NCBI GenBank assembly: GCA_947493165.1
Contig: CANLPY010000001.1
Location: forward strand, 1,240,001-1,304,000
Reading direction: 5' to 3'
Length of the DNA: 64,000 bases
Source of the DNA: an uncultured Erythrobacter sp.
GTDB lineage: Bacteria > Pseudomonadota > Alphaproteobacteria > Sphingomonadales > Sphingomonadaceae
The position numbers and the translations under genes were made by a program. Below the pieces are notes generated by a model. That model had not been told where the DNA came from. It made no database searches and saw only the letters and a list, made by a program, of their open reading frames with translations. Below, piece after piece: positions 8,603 to 18,000 of this stretch. The stretch's first letter is position 1, and every line of letters begins with the position of its first letter.

Positions 8603-9388
8603 TTACCTTGGGGCCATTCGGATCGCCCCATCAAGCCGCACGTCTTCACCGTTGAAATAGCCGGTTTCGATCATGGTCATGGCGAGCTTTGCATATTCCT
8701 CTGGCATGCCCAGACGTTTCGGGAATGGCACAGATGCGGCCAGCGCTTCCTTCACTTGCGGCGGGGCAGCATTCATCAACGGGGTTTCGAAGATGCCCGG
8801 CAGAATGGTGTTCACCCGGATGCCTTCGCGCATCAGATCGCGAGCGATTGGCAAAGTCATGCCGACCACGCCGCCCTTTGATGCGGAGTAAGCCGCCTGG
8901 CCGATTTGACCGTCTTCAGCCGCTACGGAAGCCGTGTTGACCATCGCGCCGCGCGCGCCGTCTTCATTAATCGGATCGAGCGACATCATGCCAGCGGCAG
9001 ATTTGGCAATGCAGCGGAATGTCCCGATTAGGTTGACTTGAATGACGAAGTCGAACGCGCTGATCGGGAAGTGCTTGATCTCGCCGGATTGCTTGTCGCG
9101 ACTGGCAGTTTTGATCGCATTGCCGATACCAGCGCAGTTCACGAGGATCCGCTCTTGGCCGTGCGCTTCGCGGGCCTTGGCAAAGCCAGCGTCCACGTCT
9201 TCATCGCTGGTCACATTGACCTTGCAGAACACGCCGCCAATCTCGGCCGCCATGGCCTCGCCCTTCTCTTCGTTCATATCGAAAATGGCAACTTTTGCGC
9301 CTTTAGCCGCGAGGGCGCGGGCCGTTGCCGCGCCAAGGCCGGATGCACCGCCGGTGACGACGGCTGGGGTGTTGGCTGATACTTCCAT
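8603..9388 (-). CDS. SDR-family 3-hydroxyacyl-CoA dehydrogenase-like oxidoreductase
   Basis: This is a classical short-chain dehydrogenase. The NAD-binding motif TGGASGLG is at residues 12-19, followed by an acidic residue at the end of strand two (IFDMNEEKG), which favours NAD over NADP. NCAGIGNA is the structural NAG-type motif, and NTASVAAEDGQIGQAAYSASK holds the catalytic Ser and the YxxxK pair. The overall sequence resembles the type II (HSD17B10-like) 3-hydroxyacyl-CoA dehydrogenases, including a long loop after the cofactor domain. ATG 9388 with AGAGGAA upstream is preferred to a TTG at 9406. The thiolase gene lies 33 bases upstream on the same strand, consistent with the last two steps of a beta-oxidation-like path. 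Confidence 0.87.
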   Translation of the reverse strand: MEVSANTPAVVTGGASGLGAATARALAAKGAKVAIFDMNEEKGEAMAAEIGGVFCKVNVTSDEDVDAGFAKAREAHGQERILVNCAGIGNAIKTASRDKQSGEIKHFPISAFDFVIQVNLIGTFRCIAKSAAGMMSLDPINEDGARGAMVNTASVAAEDGQIGQAAYSASKGGVVGMTLPIARDLMREGIRVNTILPGIFETPLMNAAPPQVKEALAASVPFPKRLGMPEEYAKLAMTMIETGYFNGEDVRLDGAIRMAPR

Positions 9389-9421
9389 TGCTTCAATTCC
9401 TCTCAAAATAATTTCGTATTC

Positions 9422-10594
9422 TTAAAGAGCCTCAACGATGGTGACATTGGCAACGCCGCCGCCTTCGCACATCGTTTGCAGGCCATATTTCTTGCCGTGG
9501 CGCTTCAGTCCGTGGACGAGCGTTGCCATCAATTTCGTGCCCGACGCGCCAAGCGGATGGCCCAGCGCAATCGCGCCGCCATGCACGTTGAGTTTCTCTG
9601 GATCAGCGCCGGTGTGCTTTAGCCATGCCATTGGCACAGGCGCGAAGGCTTCATTTACTTCGTAAAGATCAATGTCATCAATCTTCATGCCAGCGCGTTC
9701 CAGCGCGCGGTCGGTCGCAAACAGCGGCTCTTCTAGCATGATCACCGGATCGCCAGCCGTTACCGTCAGGTTATGAATGCGCGCCATTGGCGTGAGATTG
9801 TGGCGTTTCAAAGCTTCCTCGCTCACCACAAGAACAGCGGAAGAGCCATCACAAATCTGGCTGGCAGAGGCGGCAGTGATCCGGCCCTCTGGCGCGAGGA
9901 GTTTGACGCCCGCAATTCCCTCCAGCGTCGCATCAAAGCGGATGCCTTCATCCACCGTGTGCATCGCATCGCCCTCGGGCGTTTCGATCGCAATCGGTAT
10001 GATCTCGTCCTTGAACGCGCCTGCCTCAGTCGCCGCAATCGCGCGCTTGTGGCTTTCCAGCGCGAACGCGTCGATCTGATCCTTTAAGAAGTCATGCTTC
10101 TTCGCAATCATTTCGGCGCCCATAAACTGGCTGAACTTCACACCTGGATATTTCTCCATGACGCCAGGCGACATGTAATTGCCCAGTCCCTCTTTCATAT
10201 GCAGCGTCATATTTGTGCCCATTGGCACGCGGGTCATACTTTCCACGCCGCTAGCAATAACGACATCCTGCGTCCCGCTCATGACAGCCTGCGCTGCAAA
10301 CTGGATCGCTTGCTGGGAAGAGCCGCACTGGCGGTCAATCGAGACGGCAGGCGTGGATTGCGGGAGCAGCTTTGACGCGAGCACAGCCATGCGGCCAACC
10401 TGCCCGGCTTGCTCACCCGCTTGGCTGACGCAGCCGCTGACCACATCGTCAATCACATTGGGATCAATGCCACTGCGCTCAACAATCGCGTCAAGCGAAT
10501 GAGCCAGCAAATCGACCGGGTGAATGCCAGCAAGCCGCCCTCCCCGGCGCCCCCCGGCCGTACGAACGGCGTCAACGATGTATGCGGTGGCCAT
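9422..10594 (-). CDS. Acetyl-CoA acetyltransferase (thiolase)
   Basis: Thiolases cleave or form 3-ketoacyl-CoA. The 390-residue protein has the nucleophilic Cys90 (SIDRQCGSSQQA), the catalytic His in the C-terminal GGAIALGHPLGASG, and the second active-site Cys near residue 376 (TMCEGGGVANV). VNEAFAPVPMAWLKH is the usual NEAFA motif. ATG 10594 is chosen over a slightly longer frame because GAGAGGAT precedes it. It is the first gene of the acyl-CoA block and is followed closely by the SDR gene. It could be degradative (fadA-like) or biosynthetic; the pairing with an HSD10-like dehydrogenase favours degradation. Confidence 0.92.
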   Translation of the reverse strand: MATAYIVDAVRTAGGRRGGRLAGIHPVDLLAHSLDAIVERSGIDPNVIDDVVSGCVSQAGEQAGQVGRMAVLASKLLPQSTPAVSIDRQCGSSQQAIQFAAQAVMSGTQDVVIASGVESMTRVPMGTNMTLHMKEGLGNYMSPGVMEKYPGVKFSQFMGAEMIAKKHDFLKDQIDAFALESHKRAIAATEAGAFKDEIIPIAIETPEGDAMHTVDEGIRFDATLEGIAGVKLLAPEGRITAASASQICDGSSAVLVVSEEALKRHNLTPMARIHNLTVTAGDPVIMLEEPLFATDRALERAGMKIDDIDLYEVNEAFAPVPMAWLKHTGADPEKLNVHGGAIALGHPLGASGTKLMATLVHGLKRHGKKYGLQTMCEGGGVANVTIVEAL

Positions 10595-10644
10595 GAGGCA
10601 TCCTCTCAATCTGACTTATAAGTTTGGTTTCAATTTGCCACTTT

Positions 10645-10672
10645 GACTACGTTGAGCTTACGTCAACGTCAA
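10645..10672 (-). promoter_or_regulatory. Candidate operator upstream of the thiolase gene
   Basis: The region carries an ACGT-rich repeat: CTTACGTCAACGTCAA at 10657-10672, with the core ACGT-CA-ACGT, plus an overlapping inverted pair ACGTTGA / TCAACGT at 10649-10655 and 10663-10669. Spaced ACGT half sites recall MerR-type regulators of acyl-CoA catabolism such as LiuR, but this match is from memory and is an inference. It lies about 50-80 bases before the thiolase start. TTGACG near its upstream end could serve as a -35 element. Confidence 0.4.
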
Positions 10673-10732
10673 CCAAGATTGAGTGACGCTGGAAAGCCAA
10701 GCTGACCTAACGCTACGGCATGCCGATAAACG

Positions 10733-11275
10733 TCAGTTAAGGCGGCGGACGCGCATTGCGCGCTTGCCATTAACCTTGGCCTTGAAGCTTCCCAGAGCAG
10801 CCTTTTTGATCACGATTGAGTCGCCGACTTTATATCGTTGATAGCCAGAAACACTCTCGGTTTGCAGCCAGCGCACACCATCTTCAAGAGTAAAGACGTG
10901 GCGGCCGTTCTCCAATTTTCGCACGCTCACCAGCGTCGCAGTCAACTCGTTGACATCGTCCGCATCATCATCGCCGCCGAGGATGCCGAGTTTTGGCAGC
11001 TTGAGTCCAAAAAGACCGCGCTTGGTTTCTCGCACCTGCTCGCGATCCGCGATAACCAATTCACGCGCGTTTTGCGCTTCGTACACTCTGGCGACCTCAC
11101 GATCAAAGCACGCCAGGCGCGCTTGCGGATCGGCAATTTCGCGGCATTCAAACAGCTCGCTCACGATTTCAGGCGTTTCCACCTGACCGTCCGCACCAGA
11201 TTGAGCGATCGCAGGGGCGCCTGCTATTGCTGCTACAGATGTCGCGGCGACCAAGTTCAAAAATGTAAAACGCAT
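10733..11275 (-). CDS. Exported protein of unknown function with a CRxIxD...RLACFD motif
   Basis: I do not recognise a named function. ATG 11275 follows AAAGGAG and begins a clear signal peptide (MRFTFLNLVAATSVAAIAGA, cleavage near AIAQS); the frame stays open further upstream, but that extension is not needed. The mature part carries ELFECREIADPQARLACFD, a motif with two cysteines likely to form a disulfide, which is widespread in exported alphaproteobacterial proteins. A predicted coiled stretch (ARVYEAQNARELVIADREQVRE, quoted in part) and a basic beta-rich tail (VRWLQTES ... KRAMRVRRLN) follow. It is encoded alone, divergently from the TonB receptor gene at 11675. Confidence 0.75.
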   Translation of the reverse strand: MRFTFLNLVAATSVAAIAGAPAIAQSGADGQVETPEIVSELFECREIADPQARLACFDREVARVYEAQNARELVIADREQVRETKRGLFGLKLPKLGILGGDDDADDVNELTATLVSVRKLENGRHVFTLEDGVRWLQTESVSGYQRYKVGDSIVIKKAALGSFKAKVNGKRAMRVRRLN

Positions 11276-11411
11276 GGAAACTCCTTTCGCATCACAATTG
11301 TCACAGCAGCCAATCAATGCCCAGCACAAAGTGTTGCAGTAGCACCAAACTGAGACACGATAGACCTTAGAAAGTTGCGCATCGCGGTGGTTAACGTGCG
11401 CGAATTTGATG

Positions 11412-11443
11412 TGTTGCAAAGGTGTTACACCGTCATTTCAATT
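11412..11443 (+). promoter_or_regulatory. Promoter of the first tandem TonB receptor gene
   Basis: Sigma70-like elements TTGCAA (11414-11419) and TTCAAT (11437-11442) are separated by 17 bases. The same 32-base block occurs upstream of the second receptor (14794-14825) with 26 of 32 bases identical and no gap, and the identical bases cluster in the -35 and -10 blocks. The distance to the ATG is 232 bases, so the mRNA would have a leader of about 225 bases. Confidence 0.65.
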
Positions 11444-11674
11444 TCTCGATCAGCCACCGTGCCGCTTCCATTGTGCCCCTTTAGAGTCTTAGTCGGGAAA
11501 TTAGGGAATAGCTGGGCCTCTGTGCGGGTGGTAAATTATGCTCGCTTGTCACGCTTTTGCTCATGAACTGGATGCGGTTTGAGCCGCTTTGCCCCGCGCG
11601 GAGTAGCCCAAATTTTATCTTGCAACATGCCTGCCAAATAATTGGTGGGTATAATCATAAGGGTATGAAACCAT
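11444..11674 (+). other. Long untranslated leader before the first TonB receptor
   Basis: No gene is visible here. The last 40 bases (GTGGGTATAATCATAAGGGTATGAAACC region) resemble the same position before the second receptor, whereas the middle of the two leaders does not align by eye. It may hold translational control or a further regulator site. I see no known riboswitch. Confidence 0.4.
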
Positions 11675-14600
11675 ATGAAGATTTCCAATCAACTCCGACT
11701 GAGCGCAGGCTCACTCGCAGTCGGCTTGGCCCTGGTATCGGCTCCGGCCTTTGCTCAGGATGCCGAAGTCACTAGCGATGATGCTGCTGTTGATGAGGGT
11801 GCTCCCATCCTCGTTACCGGTTCGCGCTTGAACGTTAACCCGAACCTTGAAGGTGCTAACCCAGTTGTTTCTGTGACTGCTGAGCAAATTCAGAGCCAAG
11901 GTACTGTCCGTATTGAGGACTTTGTAAACCAACTGCCGCAGGTTTTTGCTGGCCAAGCTGGTGAAGTCTCAAACGGCGCAACTGGTACCGCAACGCTGAA
12001 CCTTCGCGGTCTCGGCTCGCAGCGGACGCTCGTTTTGATCGACGGCCGCCGTCTTCCATACGGTTCGTCGGCTATCTCGTCGGCTAACCTCGACGTTATC
12101 CCTACTCAGCTGATTGAGCGTGTTGACGTGCTTACCGGTGGTAGCTCGGCTGTTTACGGTTCGGACGCTGTTGGCGGTGTTGCTAACTTCATTCTCAAGC
12201 GCGATTTTGAAGGTCTCGAAATTGACGTTCAGGGCGGCTTCCAGCAAACCGGCAATGGTTCAGAGTTCTTCGCGAACGTTCTTGACTCATTCGGCGGTTC
12301 GACCCCTGGGCCAGTAACTGACGGAGCAGAATACTCAATCACTGGTATTCTCGGTACCAACACGGCTGATGGCCGCGGTAACGTAACCATTTATGCCAAC
12401 TACGAACGTCGCGAGTCGGTTACCCAATCGAACCGTGACTTCTCGGCTTGTACTTTGGATAGCTCGGGCAACCCAGCAGTCAGCTTCGAAGGCGTCGGTT
12501 GTTTTGGTTCTGCTAACTTCCGTTTGTTTGCAGGCGATGGCGGCCTTGCCTTCCAAGAAGCTGACGGCACCATCGTCGATTTTGACGGTTCACCAAGCCA
12601 GCGCTTTAACTTTGGCGAGTTCAACTTCTTCCAACGCCCTTCGGAACGCTTCTCGATCTATGCCAAAGGTCAGTACGAAATCACTGACAGCCTCGAGTTC
12701 TTTGCTGACCTCTCGTATGTTGATGTAATTTCGGATGCACAGGTTGCTCAGACCGCATCGTTTGGTTTCGGTGCCTATTCAATCAACTGTGATAACCCAC
12801 TGATCCAGACTCCAGGTATCAACCTGGCGACCGACATCTACGGTTGCTCGGCTCAGGATATCGCTGATGGCACGATCATCGACGGCATCACTGCTTCGCA
12901 CCGTAACGTTGAAGGCGGCCCGCGTAACTCACGTCTAGAAAACTCGACTTTCCGTCTTGTTTCGGGCCTCCGCGGCGACATCGATGATGTTTGGTCATTC
13001 GAAGTATTCGGCCAATATGCTGAAACCAGCGACGTATCGGTCTCGACCAACGACTTCATCGTCGCTAACCTTCAGCAGTCTTTCTTCGCTGTTGACGACG
13101 GCACCGGCAACGTAGTCTGCGTTGATCCAAGCGGTGGTTGTGTTCCTTACAACCCGTTCCAACGTAATGCTGATGGTACGACTGCGATTACGCAAGCTCA
13201 GACCGACTTCCTTCAAGGCGTTGGTATCGTTGTGGGTGACACCAGTCAGCTTGTCGTGGGTGGTTTTGCTCAGGCTGATCTTGGCGAATATGGCTTCAGC
13301 TCACCATTCAGCGACGACGGCGTCGGCTTCTTGGTCGGTGTTGAGTATCGCGAAGACACGCTGGAATCACGTCCTGACGAAATCAGTCAGGTTGCTGGCG
13401 GCGGCTTCACCGGTGTTGGTGGCGCTACATTGCCAGTTTCTGGTTCGGTCGAAGTCTATGAAGTCTTTACCGAAGTTCAAATTCCACTGGTAACCGACAA
13501 GCCATTCTTCGAAGAGCTTACTCTTGAAGGTTCTTACCGTTATTCGGATTACACAAATAGCGGCAACGGCGTAAACAGCTCAGTCAGCACTGACACATAC
13601 GGTATCGAAGGTGTCTGGATCCCAGTTTCGGACATCAAGTTCCGTGCTCAGTTCCAGCGTTCGGTGCGTGCACCAAACGTGATCGAATTGTTCACTGGTC
13701 AAGATGCTGGTCTTCCAAACCTCAACTCCGCGGGTACTAACTCCCTCGGTGTGACAGTGTTTGACCCATGCTCAACCGCAGCTCCGCTGCTCGATCTTGC
13801 AACTTGTGCTCGTACTGGTGTGACCGCGGCTCAATTCGGTAACATCGCCGACGTGATCTCAGGTCAAACGGCTTCGATCACCGGTGGTAACCCGAACCTG
13901 ACGCCGGAAAGCTCAGACACGTTCACAGTTGGTGCTGTGTTTGAACCACGCTTCCTGCCGGGCTTCATTCTGTCAGTCGACTACTTTGATGTGAGCGTAG
14001 ATGACGCCATTTCTGGCGGTATCGCTGCTCAGGTTACACTCGACAACTGCCTCGCTACTGGCGAAGCTGCGTTTTGTGATCTGATCACTCGTGACTCTTC
14101 GGGTTCGCTGAACTCCGGTCAGCTTGGTACTGGTTTCCTCCAGACCAACATCAACATTGCAGAGCTGACGACTTCTGGCTTTGACATCCAAGCGTCATAT
14201 TCGACAGACTTTGACGGCATTGGCGGAATTAGCCTCGACTACGTTGGCACCATCCTAGACGGGTTTGATTTCATCCCGTTCCCAGGTGGTGATGCAATTG
14301 AGTGCTCTGGCTTCCTTAACAATGGTTGCCCATCACCGGTAACGCCAGAGTATCGTCACCGCGTTGTTCTCGGTCTCCAGACACTGGTTGGTGTCGACAT
14401 GAACCTCGCTTGGCGTCACTTCAGTGGAACCAACAACGATCCGGTTCCAGAAAACCCTGTCGTGGATGACAATCTGCCAGCAGTGAACTATCTCGACTTC
14501 TCGTTCTTTTATGACCTGAACGACACGGTTTCACTTCGTGGCGGTGTGTTGAACTTCCTGAATGAGCAGCCACCTGTGTCTGCTTCGTCAGGTCCACCAC

Positions 14601-14677
14601 TCGGTAACGGTAACACGTTCCCAACGGTTTATGACACCGCTCGTCAGTTCTTCGCAGGTGTGAACTTCAAGTTCTAA
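11675..14677 (+). CDS. TonB-dependent outer-membrane receptor (tandem copy 1)
   Basis: TonB-dependent receptors import scarce nutrients through a plugged 22-strand barrel. The 1000-residue protein has a signal peptide (MKISNQLRLSAGSLAVGLAL, cut near AFAQD), an acidic linker, a TonB-box-like PILVTGSR, a plug domain (LRGLGSQRTLVLIDGRRLP and ERVDVLTGGSSAVYGSDAVG) and a barrel that ends in the aromatic RQFFAGVNFKF, the usual assembly signal. It belongs to the Caulobacter/sphingomonad group of large receptors whose ligands include sugars and peptides. The ligand cannot be told. A close paralogue lies 373 bases downstream, sharing the signal peptide pattern (MKIS..LRLSAGS.A.GLAL). The receptor has its own promoter and terminator. 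Confidence 0.93.
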   Translation: MKISNQLRLSAGSLAVGLALVSAPAFAQDAEVTSDDAAVDEGAPILVTGSRLNVNPNLEGANPVVSVTAEQIQSQGTVRIEDFVNQLPQVFAGQAGEVSNGATGTATLNLRGLGSQRTLVLIDGRRLPYGSSAISSANLDVIPTQLIERVDVLTGGSSAVYGSDAVGGVANFILKRDFEGLEIDVQGGFQQTGNGSEFFANVLDSFGGSTPGPVTDGAEYSITGILGTNTADGRGNVTIYANYERRESVTQSNRDFSACTLDSSGNPAVSFEGVGCFGSANFRLFAGDGGLAFQEADGTIVDFDGSPSQRFNFGEFNFFQRPSERFSIYAKGQYEITDSLEFFADLSYVDVISDAQVAQTASFGFGAYSINCDNPLIQTPGINLATDIYGCSAQDIADGTIIDGITASHRNVEGGPRNSRLENSTFRLVSGLRGDIDDVWSFEVFGQYAETSDVSVSTNDFIVANLQQSFFAVDDGTGNVVCVDPSGGCVPYNPFQRNADGTTAITQAQTDFLQGVGIVVGDTSQLVVGGFAQADLGEYGFSSPFSDDGVGFLVGVEYREDTLESRPDEISQVAGGGFTGVGGATLPVSGSVEVYEVFTEVQIPLVTDKPFFEELTLEGSYRYSDYTNSGNGVNSSVSTDTYGIEGVWIPVSDIKFRAQFQRSVRAPNVIELFTGQDAGLPNLNSAGTNSLGVTVFDPCSTAAPLLDLATCARTGVTAAQFGNIADVISGQTASITGGNPNLTPESSDTFTVGAVFEPRFLPGFILSVDYFDVSVDDAISGGIAAQVTLDNCLATGEAAFCDLITRDSSGSLNSGQLGTGFLQTNINIAELTTSGFDIQASYSTDFDGIGGISLDYVGTILDGFDFIPFPGGDAIECSGFLNNGCPSPVTPEYRHRVVLGLQTLVGVDMNLAWRHFSGTNNDPVPENPVVDDNLPAVNYLDFSFFYDLNDTVSLRGGVLNFLNEQPPVSASSGPPLGNGNTFPTVYDTARQFFAGVNFKF

Positions 14678-14704
14678 CTCAGCCTAGCGAAAGCTAACAC
14701 AAAG

Positions 14705-14735
14705 AAAGCCGCGATCTTCGGATCGCGGCTTTTTT
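14705..14735 (+). terminator. Intrinsic terminator after receptor copy 1
   Basis: AAAGCCGCGATC and GATCGCGGCTTT pair perfectly around a TTCG tetraloop, and the stem runs into six T's. It lies 28 bases after the receptor stop codon. Confidence 0.95.
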
Positions 14736-14793
14736 GTTGGGCGCAATTTCCTGCAGCCAGAGCACCCATCTCTCTCCAAGCAAGTTTCAAACA

Positions 14794-14825
14794 TGTTGCA
14801 AAACTGAAACACCTGCATTTCAATT
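14794..14825 (+). promoter_or_regulatory. Promoter of the second tandem TonB receptor gene
   Basis: TTGCAA (14796-14801) and TTCAAT (14819-14824) lie 17 bases apart. It is the ungapped counterpart of the block at 11412-11443, including the ACACC in the spacer. The distance to the ATG is 226 bases, close to the 232 of copy 1. Confidence 0.65.
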
Positions 14826-15050
14826 GCCTGAACGAAAGCGAAGGGCTTTTGCTATCAGACGAAACCACATTAGGTGAAGGCATGAGCAAGTTGTTGGAAT
14901 TCCGCCAATCGCGGACAGTTCCATCACCATGGTCGAAATTGGAAACCTCAAGCGCCAACGCTGCTACATGAAGCGATGGTTGCATATGTTTCTCTCACAT
15001 AACTGCTGTGCAGCCAGTGGTATTGATCAGTCATAGGGGTATGAGATCAA
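14826..15050 (+). other. Long untranslated leader before the second TonB receptor
   Basis: No gene is visible. Only the first bases and the final AGGGGTATGAGATCAA match the leader of copy 1. The middle contains several ATG codons but no convincing reading frame. Confidence 0.4.
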
Positions 15051-18000
15051 ATGAAAATTTCAAGTAACTTACGGCTTAGCGCCGGATCTTTTGCAATCGG
15101 TTTGGCGCTTGTCGCGTCACCTGCAATTGCTCAGGACGCTGACACTGACACTGACGCGGATGAATCAGAAGTAGTTGATGAAGAGCCCGCAGCGCCTATC
15201 ATCGTTTCTGGGTCGCGTATTGCGCGTCCAAATCTCGATTCGACAGTTCCTGTGACTTCGGTTGCCGCAACCGATCTGATCGACAATGCAGACGTCAGCC
15301 TTGGTGACGCTCTCAATGACTTGCCGTCACTCCGCTCCACCTTCTCACAAGCCAACTCGAACCGTTTCATCGGTACGTCAGGCTTGAACCTGCTGGATCT
15401 TCGCGGTCTTGGCACAAACCGTACGTTGGTTCTCATCAATGGTCGCCGTCAAGTGGGCGCGCTTCCTGGTGATTTCCGCATCGACGTGAACACTATCCCG
15501 GCGGAATTGCTTGAGCGTGTGGACGTGATCACTGGCGGTAACTCAGCCATTTATGGCTCAGAAGCTGTTGCTGGTGTTGTTAACTTCGTGCTTCGCGAGG
15601 ACTTCGAAGGCGTGCGCGTAACCGGACAAAGTTCAATCACGAGCCGCAGTGACCGTCCGCAGCAATTCCTTGCTGTAACCGCTGGTACCAACTTTGCAGA
15701 TGGACGCGGTAACATCGCATTCTCAGGCGAATATGCCCGCGCAGAAGCGCTGTTTAACCGTCAGCGTGACGCTCAGACTGGTGCATTTAATGGTCGTCGT
15801 CAGTTTAACCGGACATCGGCAGGCAATGGTGCAAACACCTTTACTTTCTTCCGTTCAGGCGTACGAAATGGCAACATTTCGGACGGCACCAATATTCTTG
15901 GTCTAGCTTGTAATACAAGCACGCCAGCACTCGAAGCAGCTACCTGTGCAACTGATCGCAACGGTGACGTATTCAACCCAGCCGGCGCCCGTGAAGAAGC
16001 GCTTTACGTGTTCGACTCAAACGGTCGCCTTGTCCGCAACCAACCAGAGCTCGACTTCCGTCGCGCGGGAAGCAACAATACCCTTGGCGGTATTGGTTCA
16101 ACTCTCGCCAACACCGGGCAGCTGGCGCCAGGCCTAGATCGCTACACTGGTAACCTTCTGGCTCGCTACGAATTCTCACCAGCGTTCGAAGTCTTCTTCG
16201 AAGGTAAGTTCAACCGCCTTGAAGCTCTCCAAGAAGGTCAGCCGACCTTCCGCTTCTTCGATGAAGTCGTAAGCTTTGACAACGCGTTTCTTAATCCAGC
16301 CGACGCCGACTTCATTCAGAACACGCTACAACCTGGCTTCACTGGCGGTACTGGTTTCTTCTTCTCGCGCTTCAACGTCGACCTTGGCGGTCGTTCAGAA
16401 GTGAACGAGCGTGAAACCTATCGCTTGGTCGGTGGTATTCGCGGCGATTTCAACGACGATTGGCGTTATGAAATCGCGGCAACCTATGGCCGTCTTGACA
16501 CCTTCCTGACGTCTCGCAACCAAATCATTGAGCAAAACTTCACCAACGCCGTTGCGGCAGAGTTTGCCAATGATGGAAGCGGCAACATTGTTTGCGCTAT
16601 CAACAATGATGCGGACACGTCCAACGATGATGCGGGCTGTGTTCCGATCAACATCTTTGGTTCGGGTAGCCCAAGCCAAGCTGCGATCGACTATGTTGCG
16701 TTCGACTCGACTCGTGATGAGCGGGCGGAGCAGTTCGTTGTTACGGCATTTGTCAGCGGCGACTCTTCGCAGCTGTTCGAACTACCGGGTGGTCCAGTCG
16801 CGTTCTCAATCGGTGGTGAATATCGTGAAGAGACTTCGTTCTCTGACTTCGATGATCTCACTCAGTCGGGTGCTACGTTCCTGAACATTATTCCAACCTT
16901 TGACCCACCAAAGTTCACTGAGCGGAGTGTCTTCGGCGAGCTTCGCGTCCCGGTCCTTGCAGACATGCCATTCGTCAACGAACTTACTGTTGAAGGTGCG
17001 GCGCGTTATTCGGATTACAACACGGCTGCTGATAAGGTTTTCACTTGGAACGCTGGTGCAGTTTGGTCTCCATTTGATGGTCTGCGTTTCCGCGGTAACT
17101 TCTCGAAGTCGATCCGTGTTCCGAACCCATCAGACCTGTTCTCGCCACAATCGCAGAACTTCGCGTTCATTGCCGACCCTTGCGATGTTCAGAACATCAA
17201 CAATGGTGGCCCGAACCGTGTTGCAAACTGTACCGCGATCGGCATTGCGCCAGGCGATAACTTTGTGAATACGCCTGCCCGTGCTCAGTCTCTTCCATTC
17301 CTGACCGGTGGTAACCCACTGCTTCAAGAAGAAGAGTCAGAGAGCTACACCATTGGCTTCGTGTTTGAACCTGAGTTCTTGCCAGGTTTCGCGATCACTG
17401 CAGACTATTACAACATTAACATCACAAACGTGATCGCTGGTGTTGGTGCGCAAGCCGTTTTGAACAACTGCTTCGATGCTGAACCGGGCAACTTCCCGAA
17501 CAACGCATTCTGCCCATCGATCAACCCACGTGACCCGGCAACGAACTTCTTCGATGATCCGGTTCTGATTGGTGGTTCGTTCAACTTCGCTGCTCTCGAA
17601 ACCGAGGGCCTCGACTTTGACGTGCGCTATCGTCGTTCGTTCGACAATGACAGCGAACTATCGATGCGTTTCCTGGCCAACTACGTGCTGCGTAACGTGT
17701 CGTTCCTCGACATTGCGAACCCTGACGATCCAAACCGCATCCAAAGCGAACTTGGTGACCCAACTTTCGCGGCGAACTTCTCGGTCGATTATGAAATCGG
17801 TGACTTCACGCTCGGTTATGACGTTCGTTATGTCGGTCGGCAGTTAATCCAAGCGTTTGAGGCAGAGTTTGAGTTCAATGGCGAACCAGCCACGAACCCA
17901 CTAGCCTTTGGTCAGCGTTACTATGGCGATGTCTTCTACCAAGACATTCGCTTGAACTGGGAAGTTGAAGAGCGTTTCAACTTCTTCGCTGGTGTCGACA

